NCBI GenBank assembly: GCA_026182355.1
Contig: JAPFBL010000006.1
Span: 7,096,501-7,160,500, forward strand
Direction: 5' to 3'
Length of the DNA stretch: 64,000 nt
Source: Hermatobates lingyangjiaoensis
Taxonomy: Eukaryota > Arthropoda > Insecta > Hemiptera > Hermatobatidae
The notes beneath the pieces were generated by a model that saw only the letters and a program-made list of their open reading frames with translations, searched no databases and was not told the origin of the DNA. A program made the position numbers and the translations under genes. Below, one piece after another: positions 51,775 to 62,679 of this stretch (position 1 is the first letter of the stretch; the number at the start of each line of letters is the position of its first letter).

Positions 51775-52304
51775 TTTGTGTACAATGGCAGCAGGTCTTC
51801 CCTTGCCTTAAGCATATGTTATTAAAATAAGCAGCAGTTTCTGCATTGACCAGTTTCTTGTTGACACTCTCTAGTTTTCGTATCACTTTGCGGTGAGACC
51901 AGTTTCTTGTTGACACTCTCTAGTTTTCGTATCACTTTGCGGTGAGACTCTGGTAGCTTCCAAAGAAGGTTAGCAAAAAACATTAACACACAATAAACAT
52001 AGGTCAAACACGAAAACACTTAATAAATCACTTTTTCAAAATGCTGTTTTAATCACTAAATTAACAAACTAAATAAACAATACGTACAAGCTTACGTTTA
52101 TTTAGTTTGTTAATTTAGTGATTAAAACAGCATTTTAAAAAAGTGATTTATTAAAGTGTTTTCGTGTTTGACCTATGTTTATTGTGTGTGTTAAGGACTT
52201 TTGCTAACCTTCTTTGGAAGCTACCAGAGTCTCACCGCAAAGTGATACGAAAACTAGAGAGTGTCAACAAGAAACTGGTCAATGCAGAAACTGCTGCTTA
52301 TTTT

Positions 52305-52311
<7 letters not shown>
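51775..52311. repeat. Large palindrome of PLE 5' region and N-terminal coding module
   Basis: The right arm (52096-52311) reads outward from the centre: an AT-rich leader, then the ORF start. The left arm (about 51775-52078) is its inverted copy and extends further, to YTNIHTYI at (TA)n. The spacer is 17 nt. The left arm contains an exact 49-bp tandem duplication (51849-51897 and 51898-51946) that breaks its frame. Small differences exist elsewhere between arms. Confidence 0.88.
52160..52311 (+). pseudogene. PLE ORF N-terminal module, best preserved coding arm
   Basis: Reads LLWKLPESHRKVIRKLESVN, KKLVNAETAAYFNNIYIY. A basic helix (HRKVIRKLESVNKKL) is followed by VNAETAAYFNN. It then runs into TA repeat slightly earlier than its left-arm partner, which still has ICL...KDLLP-like codons. 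An initiation codon is uncertain; GTG and TTG codons precede it in frame. Confidence 0.68.

Positions 52312-52343
<32 letters not shown>
52311..52343. repeat. (TA)n microsatellite
   Basis: TA array between the N-terminal-module palindrome and a family B palindrome. Confidence 0.92.
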
Positions 52344-52344
<1 letters not shown>

Positions 52345-52502
52345 GTTTCACGGTGAATCACAAACACAGAACTAAGGAACAAACACACTTACTGTCTCTA
52401 ATTTTTGGTTGAACCGTCATTCGGTTGATATGTTCCTTAGTTCTGTGTTTGTGATTCACCATGAAACGTTTGTTGTCCTTTTGGATAGTTTTCCTGTTTA
52501 CA
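52344..52502. repeat. PLE-derived palindrome, family B, shortened centre
   Basis: The left arm (52344-52418) has the family B end with a minus-strand core lacking its CTGA part. The right arm (52430-52502) starts only at the outer half (TTCCTTAGTTCTGTG) and adds the GTCCTTTTGGATAG extension. A deletion across the centre removed the right-hand core. Confidence 0.75.
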
Positions 52503-52534
52503 ATATATATATGGAGGCCTAGGTATCTATTTCT

Positions 52535-52610
52535 TAATCTCGCCACGATTCGAACGTGTACTCTTCCAGGAGGTGACCAGGTTTAGCCACTGGCAAAGCA
52601 TCATTGAATA
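52535..52610 (-). repeat. tRNA-like SINE head or decayed tRNA-derived element
   Basis: Minus strand: CAGTGGCTAAACCTGG resembles an A box and CGTTCGAATCGTGG a B box with a 4-bp T-arm (CACG/CGTG). Distance between boxes is about 30 nt. A complete tRNA cloverleaf is not evident, so I do not call a tRNA gene. Confidence 0.45.
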
Positions 52611-52619
52611 GTTACCATA

Positions 52620-53830
52620 AAATGTTCAAGGTTAAGTGCTTCACCTAAAAAGAAATTAGATTTCTGATGACTAAGCCATCCTTGATACTCTTTGTAATCT
52701 ACTGATTTGTAAAACAACATCAACGCTTTAAAATGTTCTTTTACTTTAATCAACACTAAAACGTAGTAAACCTCACTAACATCACTGAAAAGTATTCCTC
52801 AGAGGGTCTATAAAACTCTCTGTAAACAAGTTTTTTGTTACTCGTAAAAACAGAATAGTTTCCTCTATTAAATGATATCATAATTTATTCATAAAAATCT
52901 GTGGACTTGGTATAGGTAATATCTATAATTGTTTTAAAGCATTTTGTCAACGTAAACATATTTCATTGAATATATACTTACCAATCAGTAAATGAAGAAG
53001 TTAAAACTCCAACATCTGTGGTTGGTATGACTTAAAGAAGTTAATTCCAAGAAGAGGCACACCACAAATACAGTTATGTTACTAACGACTGTTATTTTTG
53101 GAAGAGTTACTGTAACTTATAATACATATATCCATCACGCTCAGTATACATGATGGGGAGAAGCTGTAGCACTCTACGGATTACTGATGTATTACCAAAA
53201 AAACGTTAAACATCGTATCACAAACTACTCTACAAAAAATGGGTCATAGTAAGTTTTCTGCGTTATTTCTATTTCTGTTAAGAGTAATCCTGACATACTT
53301 ATTTATGACATATGCATAATAAATCATATGTTAAAAATACCTAGTATCTATATAGCTGTAAAATTATTTTTATTTTGACGTGAAAAGCAAAAAATATAGT
53401 GCCAAAAGATGAAAGAATTAAGTTAGCTCAGACTAGAAACTATTACAGTATTATATCTGAATGTATACTGAATACTAGAATTGAAGCCACTCACAAGTAC
53501 AATAAAATAAAATTACAGTGAAAAGCTCCAGAAAAATATGGACAAAAGCTCATTTTGTATATAGTAATAATGGAATGATCATTATCATTAGAATAACAAC
53601 AGCTTCTCTAAGCTGTTGAAACTACACATGGGACAATTACACCGTAGTTAGCAAGAAGAGTTGCTGAACCTGGTGCACTAGGGATATTGAGTGAAACAAC
53701 TGAACGCGTGAAACCTGATGCAACCTTCCAGTTAATGATTTTGTTGCTTATTTATAATGAATAGTGAATTTTTGTAATTGTAATTTAGTACTTTGTATTA
53801 TGTTAATTTTATATTAAGTCATATCCTGGG
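52620..53830. other. AT-rich, no recognised feature
   Basis: Nothing coding or mobile recognised. Confidence 0.5.
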
Positions 53831-53842
53831 GAAGGTCTAACA

Positions 53843-54167
53843 CAGCGGCTCTCAGCCTTCCTTGACCCATTCACCCTTATTGCCTTTTCTCCCACCTCTT
53901 CTTCTTTCCAAGGCAGTATATACACTTTTTCAGCTTTACTTTGATTATGTTTATAATAGAATTTTGCAAATTTTAATGCTAATTACAATTATTTATGGAT
54001 ATATAAAATATTAATTCAATTAAAATAGTATTTTTTAATATATAATTTAGAAGCCAAAACCTATAATACCTTACCTCATTCTGTAAACTTATTGTAGTTA
54101 CAATTCACCCCTTGAAAACCGAAAATTTACCCCTTGGGTTGAATTTGACCCCTCTAGAGAACCTCTG
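53843..54167. mobile_element. hAT-type MITE, 325 bp
   Basis: Ends CAGCGGCTCTCAGCC and (complement of right end) CAGAGGTTCTCTAGAGG are hAT-like. Flanks GTCTAACA (53835-53842) and GTTTGACA (54168-54175) form an 8-bp duplication with two transitions. The interior is AT-rich and non-coding, with CACCC/GGGGT subterminal stretches. Confidence 0.82.
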
Positions 54168-54452
54168 GTTTGACAGGTCCAAAATGTTGATATTAACTCT
54201 TTTTTCAGCCTTTGTAAATAAATGACATTTTTCGGGGAAATCTTTTTGTGATTTATTGTAATAGGTACCTGATAAATGGAGGTTAGTAATAAGAAAACCC
54301 GAAAAGCTATTCAGAAAAGGAGTAAGAAGAGAAATAGGTAAACAACTTGATTTTGAAAATATATATTAATAAATAATAAGAGCATACAACAGAACAAAAA
54401 AAGTTGGAGTAATCATTATTTCTAACTGTAAGGAGAAGAATGGAAGGAAATA

Positions 54453-54491
<39 letters not shown>

Positions 54492-54545
54492 ATCCTCTCA
54501 AGATGACAACTACAGCTTTAAATATCGATTGAAGTAAGTGTTTTA
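54453..54545 (+). repeat. (TC)n microsatellite followed by degenerate PLE terminus
   Basis: TC repeat at 54453-54489, then CTCAAGATGACAACTACAGC, TTTAAATATCGATTGAAGTAAG, and GTGTTCTTTG. The latter recalls families C and D (AAATATCG..GAAGT(A/G)AG) with a mutated core. Confidence 0.6.
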
Positions 54546-54559
54546 CCGTGTTCTTTGTC

Positions 54560-54768
54560 CACGATGTTTTTTTATACTTTATTTAGTCAACTTTAGAATC
54601 CAGTTCCACGAATGAACGAATGGTTAATGAATTAATCATTTACTAGAGAATTGTGATGCATGGTTTACGTTGCAGAGGAGGGTGACTTACTAAGAAGACT
54701 GCGTCTCCCTCCCTATTAAGGCTTTTTCCTTTTTTTGAAAACCTGGGATCTAGAATTACTTCTCACTG

Positions 54769-54813
<45 letters not shown>

Positions 54814-55415
54814 TGAAAGATGTATCGACCACCTGGTAAAAAATCTGGAGTTGCCTACACACAAATTGAGATGTTTATTAATCTTTCATTCCTGGCGGTA
54901 TTTCAGATAGTGACTGAACCAGTTTTCAATATATGCGCTTAATTCTGCATATTAAACAATTGATGTATATTACAACAAGAGTAATAATACTTTTGTAAAT
55001 CCAAACTGAAGATTCCATTTGAAATATTTTCAAAAACATTTAAGAAAAAGTGTCAGTGCCATCGAATAACCGAAGAATCAGTTTAAGATTAGTACCTGTT
55101 TTGTAATATAAAAAAAAATTCCATTCCTCTTAATTCCATATTACCCAAAAATAATAATATTCATAAACACTAGAAATACTACATCTAATATTAACTTCTG
55201 TTTAAAGGTGCAACATACACATTGATTAGAGCATTTTGTTAGACAAATCCATTATAACATGGAAAGTATCAGAAATTTTATGTTTGTTTGGCATTGATTG
55301 CTTACGTGAAAGGATTTTTTTCTCTTTACATCTCATATCAAGTCATTAAATCATTTCAAATTTTTTCATTACATCTCTAAACATCAATTTTAGAGGTAGA
55401 AACCGCAGGGGCTCT
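54560..55415. other. AT-rich spacer with (TA)n at 54773-54815
   Basis: No ORF. The TA array at 54773-54815 is not flanked by recognisable PLE sequence. Confidence 0.5.
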
Positions 55416-55417
55416 AC

Positions 55418-55419
<2 letters not shown>

Positions 55420-55464
<45 letters not shown>

Positions 55465-55614
55465 ATTAAGACTTTTTCTTAAGTTGTGTTTCCTTGTTTT
55501 AATATATAAAAATTTTGAACAAGTCTCACTTTGAGTCTGACTGAAGATCCACCGTTTGTTAACGTTTAACGAAAATGAGCTTAAGTCTTGTTTTTTCCCA
55601 TTTCATATTGTGTT

Positions 55615-55662
<48 letters not shown>
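55420..55662. repeat. (TA)n arrays enclosing a worn family A unit
   Basis: TA arrays at 55420-55461 and 55619-55662. Between them 55525-55618 is a degenerate family A unit (GAGTCTGACTGAAGATCC, GTTTAACGAAAATGAGCTTA, CATTTCATATTGTG). Confidence 0.72.
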
Positions 55663-55664
<2 letters not shown>

Positions 55665-55674
55665 TTATTTCTTG

Positions 55675-55800
55675 GATAAACGATCAAACGGTACACATAA
55701 CCTGAACTCTAACAATGACTTGTTTCAATATTTACCTGCCATTAACGGTTCGAAATATTGAAAAGTGAGTCTTGTTTTTTCAGTTTATGTGTCACTGCTT
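55675..55800. repeat. Short PLE-derived palindrome, C/D-like
   Basis: GACTTGTTTCAATATT (left) and AATATTGAAAAGTGAGTC (right) are inverted. The outer parts GTACACATAA and TTATGTGTCAC are also inverted. The right side keeps CGAAATATTG, but CTGANGA has been lost (CTGCCATTAACGG). Confidence 0.6.
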
Positions 55801-55855
55801 ATTTAATTATTACTTCCTCGGCCGTTTTTTTTATCATTGATATATATATATATCA

Positions 55856-55950
55856 GTTCGAGATTAACAAAGAGCATACACAAAATAGGGAAACACACTT
55901 ACAGACTCATTAATTTTCGGTAATCCGTCTTCAGGAGAAAATGAAAATAA
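55856..55950 (-). repeat. PLE terminal unit, family B, single arm
   Basis: Minus strand: CTCCTGAAGACGGATTACCG, AAAATTAATGAGTCTGTAAG, outer end GTTAATCTCGAACTG. It is the opposite-strand relative of 28824-28960 and preserves GAAA. Confidence 0.72.
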
Positions 55951-56145
55951 AAATTGTTTATTATTATTTATTATTTTAATTATTATTTCTCGACTTTTAT
56001 TAATTATATTCTTTCAACTCTTTTATTCTAACCGCTTGTTTCTTGTTCATTATTGACCTTTGACCTTCTCTTTATATTAACCTGTACTATCCTTTTAATC
56101 TATTTATAGCAATGACTAAGCATGAGTCATCGATTTTAATTTAAC

Positions 56146-56300
56146 ATGTCACTTGGCCAACTTCTTTTCCAGTTGAACCCTGTTAGCAGGAGGTTAGTTC
56201 GTAGGATCGAATCTCTCAGTCTTAAGATGGTGAATGCCGAGACTGCGGTTAATTTTAATGATACTTGTTTAAAAGAAGATCTGCTGCCTATTTATACCAA
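56146..56300 (+). pseudogene. PLE ORF N-terminal module
   Basis: ATG 56146 opens MSLGQLLFQLNPVSRRLVRR, then IESLSLKMVNAETAVNFNDT, CLKEDLLPIYTNIYIY. This is the clearest full version of the module: a hydrophobic N-terminus, a basic amphipathic helix, NAETAV.F, and C..EDLLP.YTNIY. It breaks at (TA)n, and a family E end (CTCTAATCGGGATTCGG, 56311-56356) follows. The role of this N-terminal part in PLEs is not known to me. Confidence 0.72.
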
Positions 56301-56359
56301 TATATATATATATAGTGTGTTCTCTAATCGGGATTCGGTTAATTTTCTAGGATAGTACT

Positions 56360-56740
56360 AAGCCAGCTAGGCAGTGATGTTACAAATGATTGGTTGATGT
56401 CTAGAGAGAAGAAAAAAGAAAGTCCTTGCTGGCGAACTCTCAGTGTGGCTGAAGGCTCACTACACACACAGGGCTGACACTAAGCTTCGGTGTACTCATT
56501 GTATAATGGCTATTACACTAATTAGAGTCAAATAGTACCCAAAATTATGATTATTTCATTAAATTTTATAATTTATGCAAAAAGTTTCTCACGGAGTTAC
56601 TGTTCTCATTACATATGTTCAAAGCTAGTTCTTTTATTTTTATCTTGCATTTAATTAAGAATAAATTTGGTTAGTTATTTAGAAACACTGAAACAGAACT
56701 GATATAAATCTAACAATTACATTGGAGAAAGAAATAAAAT
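56360..56740. other. No recognised feature
   Basis: The first 130 bp are less AT-rich, with no identifiable content. Confidence 0.45.
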
Positions 56741-56745
56741 AAATA

Positions 56746-56917
56746 AACGTTAAATTCATGTGACAATCGAAAGTGTTGCCAAATTAACTTGGAAAGCAAT
56801 CCCAATGAAGTTAATGTAGAAATAGCTTTAGACGAGGATCGGAATCGCACGCCCTTTAAGTTGTAAATAAACACAGTGAGTTTCTCAACCCTTTCCTACC
56901 ACCCTCTGTGACTGCCT
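56746..56917. repeat. Inverted repeat, left copy
   Basis: About 172 bp, beginning AACGTTAAATTCATGTGACA and ending CCTACCACCCTCTGTGACTGC. It matches the complement of 59703-59875 with around ten differences. The interior AAATAAACACAGTGAGTTTC is shared. No known transposon terminus is recognised. Confidence 0.88.
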
Positions 56918-56919
56918 GA

Positions 56920-57835
56920 TGAAAAACCTACCACCAACCCGCTCTCAAACATTAATCACTTCTATCTTTTATTAATGTTCCTTTAGAACGCAAAATAATT
57001 ATTACTTTATCTCAATTTTTCTTTCACAATACCTAATTAAAAAACTTGGTGAACAATTAGGTTCGTGCTTCAATGAAACTGGGAAATATTTTCTGTAACT
57101 TTTCCTACCCCCCAAAACAAAAATAAAATGCAATTAATCTCTCAACCTACTTTAAAATCTTTAAACAATTTTAAAATTTAGTAATTTTCTTTGATAAAAA
57201 GGGTAAACATTATTTTCGTTGTATGTAACACTTACTAACTCCCACCATAAGCGTGATGCGCAGCGAAGCTACCATACCCCATGTGAACTTTTCTATAGTA
57301 TATATACTATAAGAAGATTTCACAAGATATAAGAAAAATAAATACAAGCCAATCAACAAGATTATGAAACACTAAAGTTCTTGAATCATTTCATTCAATA
57401 ACAGTTTGGATAGTTATAGGTAGTAGACCAATCCGTATAAGTGATAAAAGACTTACAATATCTAGGTCCTTCTTAATGAGCAATTCGGGAATATTTCAAA
57501 TTTTTCTCCATCAATATGTAAATTCCTACTCTTGTCAATTCATTATATTCTTATTTCAAGAATTGTTCTTTCTTGACTATAATGTATTTTCTCACAAATA
57601 CTTCTACTATGAGAATTGCCTTTATTAGACATTGTCATTAATGATCAGATTACTATTAGAATGATAATATGAAGCATATATCAGCTACTCTTCACATATC
57701 CTTCTTTTGATTCTCTGATTACTTTTACCCTCTCTAGGCATAAGCGTGGAGTGTTGGGATCAAAACTGTTGTATAGAGTTTTAGAAAAGGAAATCCAGAG
57801 TTGAGGTCACATGAGTTTAATCAAATAAATTGTTC
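56920..57835. other. AT-rich interior of the inverted-repeat pair
   Basis: No coding frame; nothing recognised. Confidence 0.5.
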
Positions 57836-57840
57836 ACATT

Positions 57841-57928
57841 AGTCTGTCACTGGTGCGAGTGAGTGAGTGAGTGTGTATGTGTGTGTGTTTGAGATAGAGA
57901 GAGATATGTATGCGTGGTGAGTGCGTGT

Positions 57929-57959
<31 letters not shown>

Positions 57960-57985
57960 TGTGTGTATGTGTGTTTGTGAGTAAG
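57841..57985. repeat. Compound (GT)n/(GA)n microsatellite
   Basis: GAGTGAGT, GTGTGT, GAGAGA and GTGTAT blocks in succession. Confidence 0.9.
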
Positions 57986-58387
57986 GAGCATATATAAAAA
58001 AACCAAAGGGTTATAATAACCAAATTTCATACTCAAGTTACCGCTAACCATAAGACGAAACAATAATTTATGATTACAAAATATATTATGATTAATCATA
58101 ATATATTTATTACGATTTCGTAATTATGTATTAAGATCATGTATTATAAATAATTAATACAGAATAATACAGAAAATTTCCATTTATTGAAGACTATGTT
58201 CACAATTTTTTAAATTATGTTATTGTGAAAGAAAATATTGAATAAAGTAATAATTATTATATATAATATATAATAAACTATACATTATAAGATTATGTAT
58301 TAATAATTAAGATTATGATAACATAATCTTTCTCCATTCACTAATCTCTCATTTTATGAATTAATATTATTATTAATAATAATATAT

Positions 58388-58578
58388 TTGTCAAACTGTT
58401 ACAAGAAAAGTACAAGTAGAAACAAGAGAAAACTCACTTCAATATTTCGACTTCATCGTCATCAGGAGAAGGAGCAAAAGAAGAAGATGAGTTCTCTTTC
58501 TTCTGATATCAACTAGATCGAAATATTGAAGTGAACTATCTGTTGTTTCTAAGCGTCCTTTTCTTGTAATCATTTGAT
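58388..58578. repeat. PLE-derived palindrome, family C
   Basis: Arms about 58388-58470 and 58497-58578, inverted with several differences. The left core (minus strand, CTGATGACGATGAAGTCG, AAATATTG) is complete: extra C, short stem II, GAA, self-complementary ATAT, T. The right core has CTGATATCAACTAGATCG and a disturbed stem II. Confidence 0.82.
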
Positions 58579-58599
58579 ATGTTGTCCTAACGGACTGTT

Positions 58600-59140
58600 T
58601 CAAGTTTTTAATAATATATTTATTTATAACATTGATTTAGAGAGAGAGAGAAGATACTACTAGTTAAACTTTGGGTAAACCAATTCGCTGCTAAACCGCG
58701 AGCTAGTAATGGCCAAAAATATTAGCGGCTATTTATTTGTAGAAGTATTTACTGCCACAATGTTGAGGTTAGACTCGCATAGATTTGCCCCTAGATATCA
58801 GAACACTGTTCATGAACAATAATAAATTATCTCTTAAAGTCATTTGATTTAGTTTATACAAATATTAAACAAAATACAGTAAATTATAGGTAACATACAT
58901 TACATTTGGTCCAAATTCATTAAGTAATAGACAAAAATAATAGAGTTTTGATTTGTAATAAAAAAAAGCATAAGCTTTCATCTTTCTACCGACGCTCCTG
59001 CTCTGAAATAGGGACAGCTTTCATCGTGTGTTTTAAATGTAGTTTAGAAAAATTGTATTATGATGCAAATAACACGGGGAATTTCATGCATTATAGTGAC
59101 ATTTGTCACTGTTGATTATCTCTCCATGCCTTCCTCTTTT
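58600..59140. other. AT-rich, no recognised feature
   Basis: A short (GA)n run at 58640-58652 is the only repeat. Confidence 0.45.
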
Positions 59141-59144
59141 CTCC

Positions 59145-59285
59145 ACACTAGGACAGAGATCCTACTTCACCTGTTTTTTTAGTGTGACTTTGAAGAAGAC
59201 CAATTGTTTTGGTTGAAAGATCTTAGTCTCATTTCTGATTTTATATTTGGTTAGAGGTTGATTTTTATTTCGCGTGTTTTACAAT
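59145..59285 (+). repeat. PLE terminal unit, family A, single arm, diverged
   Basis: GACTTTGAAGAAGACC, TTTTGGTTGAAAGATCTTAG, then TTCTGATTTTATATTTGG and the outer GTTGATTTTTATTTCGCGTG. CTGACGA has become TTGAAGA. The rest of the motif is kept. Confidence 0.65.
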
Positions 59286-59702
59286 GACATCTTATTATTT
59301 ATGTGCGTCTGGTTGAATGACCTACTTATTATTGTTTCTATATGTTTTTTACACAATTATTCTAATTTTCTTATCCAAGGTTTCCATCTTTCAGGTGCGA
59401 TATATATCAACTCTCCAAAAGATTTATAAATAATTTCCATGACATTACTTATTCGAACTATCGTTTTCCAACCAATATGTTCCAGTCCACACTAATCATC
59501 CTTAGAGTATCAGAAATAACTAAAATTAAGTACAACAAAGAAGAAAAACTAAGATAAGAAATATAACAGCACATTTATAAATTTGTAATCTCTCATTTAA
59601 ATATTGTCTAATACTTAACCACCAATGTAGGTTTTAATCGAAAATTGTTGATTCAAGTGGAAGGTTGCAAATCACTTTACAACCATATCCATTGTATGAC
59701 AG

Positions 59703-59875
59703 ATGCAGTCGCAGAGGGTGGTAGGAAAGGGTTGGGAAACTCACTGTGTTTATTTACAACTTAAAGGGCATGCGATTTCTATCGTCGTCTAAAGCTATTT
59801 CTACATTAACTTCATTGGAATTGCTTTCCAAGTTAATTTGGCAATACTTTCGATTGTTTACATGAATTTAACGTT
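59703..59875. repeat. Inverted repeat, right copy
   Basis: Partner of 56746-56917, facing it across about 2.8 kb. The enclosed interval contains a family C palindrome, a family A unit and a microsatellite, but no ORF that would make it an autonomous element. Confidence 0.88.
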
Positions 59876-59884
59876 ATTCATCTT

Positions 59885-61630
59885 ATAATGATATGATGGT
59901 AGATAGATTTATTTTACAACATTATCTTATTATAATATTTATAACGAATAAATGATAGTCGTGTGACCTGTGAAATCACATTTCGTTTTAGAATAAATCA
60001 GAGCATCATTTAATCGATTTGAGGTAGGATTGACATGGCCGCATCCCCTCTCAAATCTGGATATAAATTTGTAAACAACAACCAATCGATAGAATATTTA
60101 CAGGGTATTCCGATTCGAAAGAATGCTTCAATCCGCGAAAATTAGGTTGAAGACCGCTACTATAAACTTCGTGGAACCCTCGCTGAATAGGCGATACGAG
60201 ATAAAGAGTTATTGCAAGTTATCGCACTGGTAGAGTAATAGAGGAATGAGACTTGAATCACTGAATAAACTAAAAATCTGAACCAGGGATTTCAGTTTCC
60301 AAATGTCTGTTATCGAGGTACAAACTAAACGGTCGTATGTGACGTTTGAATTTGTTGAGTACGTTATTTTAAGAATTGATAATAATGAGAACCATCAATA
60401 AGTTATTCCTGAGATGTACCTCAATTCAGTGTTCTCAAGTAGACAGCTTGGCAACTTTCTTTTCAGAAAGGTGGAATAGAAAACATTTTAGTCTCTAGTT
60501 TACCAAAACTTCTGTCTGACAGAGATGTACTACAACAATCCCTAGAGATTTTCAAGCAGTCACATCTAAATTTCTTCAGTATTGGGTTAAAAGAAAAAAG
60601 ATTTTTAGTTACGAATAATACATTTATAATATATTTTATAATAATATTATATAATATCTATATCTATAAAATATCTATAAGATATATACCTATATCTATA
60701 TAGATAAAATAATATATATAATAGAAAAATATATTATAATAGATATCGTTTTATTATAATTAGTTTTCAGTTTAATTCAACGATTTATTATGGACTTTAT
60801 TATAAATGTTATCATTAAAAACAAGGTAACATATGTTTTCGTTTTTTATAAATCTCTTTTGCAGTGATAGATAGTAATCATTCATTTTGCTGTTAAACAA
60901 ACTATAACATAATTTAATGTTGTTAACCTAGTTTATCTTTGTTATTTTATCGATAAATTTCCTGTAATTTTATCGTGTTTCGTCAAAGACAGTCTTTATG
61001 TTTGAAAATAAATATCGTGGATACAGTGATTATATTTATTCCAGAACCATGGAATAAATCTAAGCATTCAGTTATTTATATGACGAAGTTTTCTAATTCT
61101 CACAAAAAACCTTGTAGTACCATTGATGTACCAATCCTACTTGTAAGTATCACGACTAATCCTTTGAAAATGACATTATATCAATAAATTCAAGACGCAC
61201 ATTTAAACTTTTTCATGCTACATTAATACATTAACATACAGCAAAAACAAACAAATCCGTAAACAAAGTAACACGCGATCCGACTCTAACACATAACCCT
61301 CAGTTAATGTCATATTTCTTAGTGCTCAATTAATAATATCATAACAAAACAAACAGAAATAGAAAAAATTGAAAAATTTATCACACTTCATATTCATAAG
61401 GAAGTGTGAATACACTTCGTATGCATACGAATACGATTGAATACGATTCATAAGGAATTTTCAACTTTAAATGGTAATAGAAAAAGTTAGACTTAAAGAA
61501 TTTGAAATGATTGCCTGCTAAAAAAACTGGCTTGAAGTTGCTAGTTTAAAGTTACTTAACGTATTCTAATGTAGTGCATTGTATGTGGTATTTACTCATT
61601 GTAGGGTAAAATCTAATGAAATGACTCCAC
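59885..61630. other. AT-rich, no recognised feature
   Basis: Includes TATATC-rich low complexity at 60640-60720. An open frame near 60.98-61.19 kb (70 codons) has no recognisable domain. Confidence 0.5.
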
Positions 61631-61635
61631 ATATA

Positions 61636-61901
61636 ACATTTAATGCTTCGAGACACGTGTTCGAAACGAGTGTAAGCATTAATGTTATTATATGAGACCA
61701 TATTAAATCTGTTTACAATTACTTAACGTAGCCTTGTAGATGGAGAGTTTCAAAAACCTTGACGCATATACTGCATGTCATTTCTTGTGATATAGAGGGG
61801 AGCTATATTAGAACCAATTAAATCTGTTTAGTTTTGACTGCCTTGAAATGAAGCCAAAACCTTGAGCATATCTCATGTCATTTCTTGTGATATATAGGGG
61901 G
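61636..61901. repeat. Small palindrome followed by a diverged ~100-bp tandem duplication
   Basis: 61636-61690: TAACATTTAATGCTT and AAGCATTAATGTTA flank CACGTGTTCGAAACGAG, which recalls the 39.4 kb hammerhead-like relic (GTGTTCGAAACG). 61694-61800 and 61808-61901 share TTAAATCTGTTTA, AAAACCTTGA and CATGTCATTTCTTGTGATAT. Confidence 0.7.
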
Positions 61902-61934
61902 CATCAATTTCGATCTAAATAGGTGCAGACGTGA

Positions 61935-62575
61935 CACATGATAAAAAAAAAAAGGCTTTATTTCGGATGTATGATCTTAGTATAATCGAGTGGGCTGTTT
62001 GTTTATTAAGCGAAATTAACTTGAATTAATGTAAAACAAGAAGTATTTAACTGAAATGAACATCAGATAAATTACGAAAATAAGATCAAACTCTGGTAAA
62101 AAAAGATTCAACTATTAAAGATTAAAATACATTTAAATATATAAATGACCTAAAGTAAAAAGAAAATAAACAAATAGGAATTAAATGCGTTTGAAAATTA
62201 CTTAAATAAAAAGGAAAGAAGAATATCACAGACCAGAAACAGTCTAAATCCAACTGACGCTTCAAATTAATTATACATAACAGCTGACAAGAAGGGAGAC
62301 GATCGAGACTTGAGACGTCTCCAGGGATTACTAGGAAAAGTGTGAAACAAAAAAAAGAATGTACCCATCTCAACGGAAATAACGCTTCTATATTTGAATA
62401 TATTATTGACATAAAAAACTTAAAATAATACGAAATATTAAAATGTTCGATATTCATAGTACTATGTATGATCGAATGTACAATTCAACGTACAATGGAT
62501 TAAGTACATATACTCGTATTTTGTTTATAAAAGTGTATATAGACTTCAAAGAGATGTGGATCATCTGATAGAACA
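61935..62575. other. AT-rich, no recognised feature
   Basis: The minus-strand open frame of 111 codons at 62122-62457 is phenylalanine/leucine-rich and looks like compositional chance. Confidence 0.45.
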
Positions 62576-62579
62576 GAGT

Positions 62580-62675
62580 TAAAATAAATCGTCACCCCAG
62601 GAAAAATTCTACGTTCAAATCAGACACTTTCAAATGGCGACGTTTAAATTTTATTTAAAACCCTTTTCATAGCCA
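62580..62675 (-). repeat. PLE terminal fragment, family E, diverged
   Basis: Minus strand: CTATGAAAAGGGTTTTAAAT, AAAATTTAAACGTCGCC. It shares the CTATGAA variant of the family E core with 9828, 10098 and 15.2 kb. Confidence 0.55.
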
Positions 62676-62679
62676 ACAA

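Noticed and set aside
62122..62457. A minus-strand 111-codon frame
   Set aside because: Phenylalanine/leucine-rich in AT-rich DNA, with no domain or splice context.
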